In this document: one piece after another, positions 24,145 to 24,282 of the stretch
How the letters are laid out: the number at the start of each line of letters is the position of its first letter
Numbering within the stretch: position 1 is the stretch's first letter
Assembly (NCBI GenBank): GCA_002451275.1
Contig: DKBS01000035.1
Coordinates: 1-24,282 of the forward strand
Source of the DNA: Planctomycetaceae bacterium UBA6894
GTDB taxonomy: Bacteria; Planctomycetota; Planctomycetia; Gemmatales; Gemmataceae
Length of the DNA: 24,282 nucleotides
Direction of reading: 5' to 3'
Notes under the pieces: model-generated
What the model saw: the letters and a program-made list of their open reading frames with translations, nothing else
Databases searched by the model: none
What the model was told of the DNA's origin: nothing
Position numbers and translations under genes: made by a program

Positions 24145-24282
24145 GGGCATCCTTCCTTCCCAAGCGGATTGGGAATGAATGAGGAGCCGACTCCAAAGGG
24201 CTGAGGAAGCCCAACAAGAGCCAACAGGCGAGTTTCTTCAAGTCTTTCGGATTTTCGGGCTCAGGTCAAGGAAAAAGGCCTG

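Noticed and set aside
24059..24241. A 60-codon minus-strand frame starting TTG with a signal-like N-terminus (MKKLACWLLLGFL).
   Set aside because: It overlaps the start of the DUF1549 gene in another frame, uses TTG, and its second half looks like an off-frame shadow of that gene. The DUF1549 gene has its own signal peptide and ribosome binding site.

Overview
The window is a gene-dense, GC-rich stretch of bacterial chromosome. It most likely comes from a planctomycete, and I lean towards the Gemmata/Isosphaera side, which is inference. Signs for this are the large secreted BIG2/DUF1549/DUF1553 protein with cytochrome-like CxxCH motifs, a Tat-exported Gfo/Idh/MocA oxidoreductase beside YkgJ-type cysteine-cluster proteins and a PQQ-like beta-propeller, a secreted degenerate subtilase, a small ECF sigma/anti-sigma unit, and the dimeric (GlyQS-type) glycyl-tRNA synthetase. 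I saw no rRNA, tRNA, CRISPR array, insertion sequence or phage gene. Most of the content is ordinary chromosome.

Layout. (1) 1-4880, minus strand: a metallophosphoesterase, then yidC and mnmE, a tight cluster read from a consensus-like TTGACA promoter and closed by a hairpin/T-tract terminator. (2) 4890-8004: a secreted protein of about 893 residues that I read as a catalytically dead subtilisin-like protein, then a 416-bp divergent intergenic region. (3) 8005-9959, plus strand: trpD overlapping an inosine-uridine nucleoside hydrolase-like gene. (4) 9979-10494, minus strand: sixA. (5) 10495-12725, plus strand: typA/bipA, with a terminator-like hairpin in its leader, followed by an unlisted 59-residue membrane protein with a strong ribosome binding site. 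(6) 12747-12785: a strong bidirectional terminator. (7) 12806-15310, minus strand: glyQS and comB. (8) 15474-17000, minus strand: a three-gene unit with stop/start overlaps (86-residue orphan, ECF sigma factor, zinc-finger anti-sigma factor), whose probable promoter carries an inverted repeat over the -10 box. (9) 17052-20418, plus strand: Gfo/Idh/MocA oxidoreductase, two consecutive YkgJ-family proteins and a PQQ-like propeller, tightly packed. (10) 20439-24144, minus strand: a NagA-like deacetylase downstream of the DUF1549/DUF1553 protein.

How the genes fit together. yidC and mnmE are part of a widely conserved core neighbourhood. trpD links to tryptophan synthesis and glyQS/typA to translation. 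The accessory genes (propeller, Gfo/Idh, DUF1549/1553, NagA-like) suit an extracytoplasmic, polysaccharide-using planctomycete lifestyle. The most interesting points are enzyme-family members with altered catalytic motifs (subtilase-like, NagA-like, nucleoside hydrolase-like, the MnmE G-domain), the sigma operon with its dyad, the small protein behind typA and the hairpin just ahead of typA. I found no convincing new defence or mobile system.
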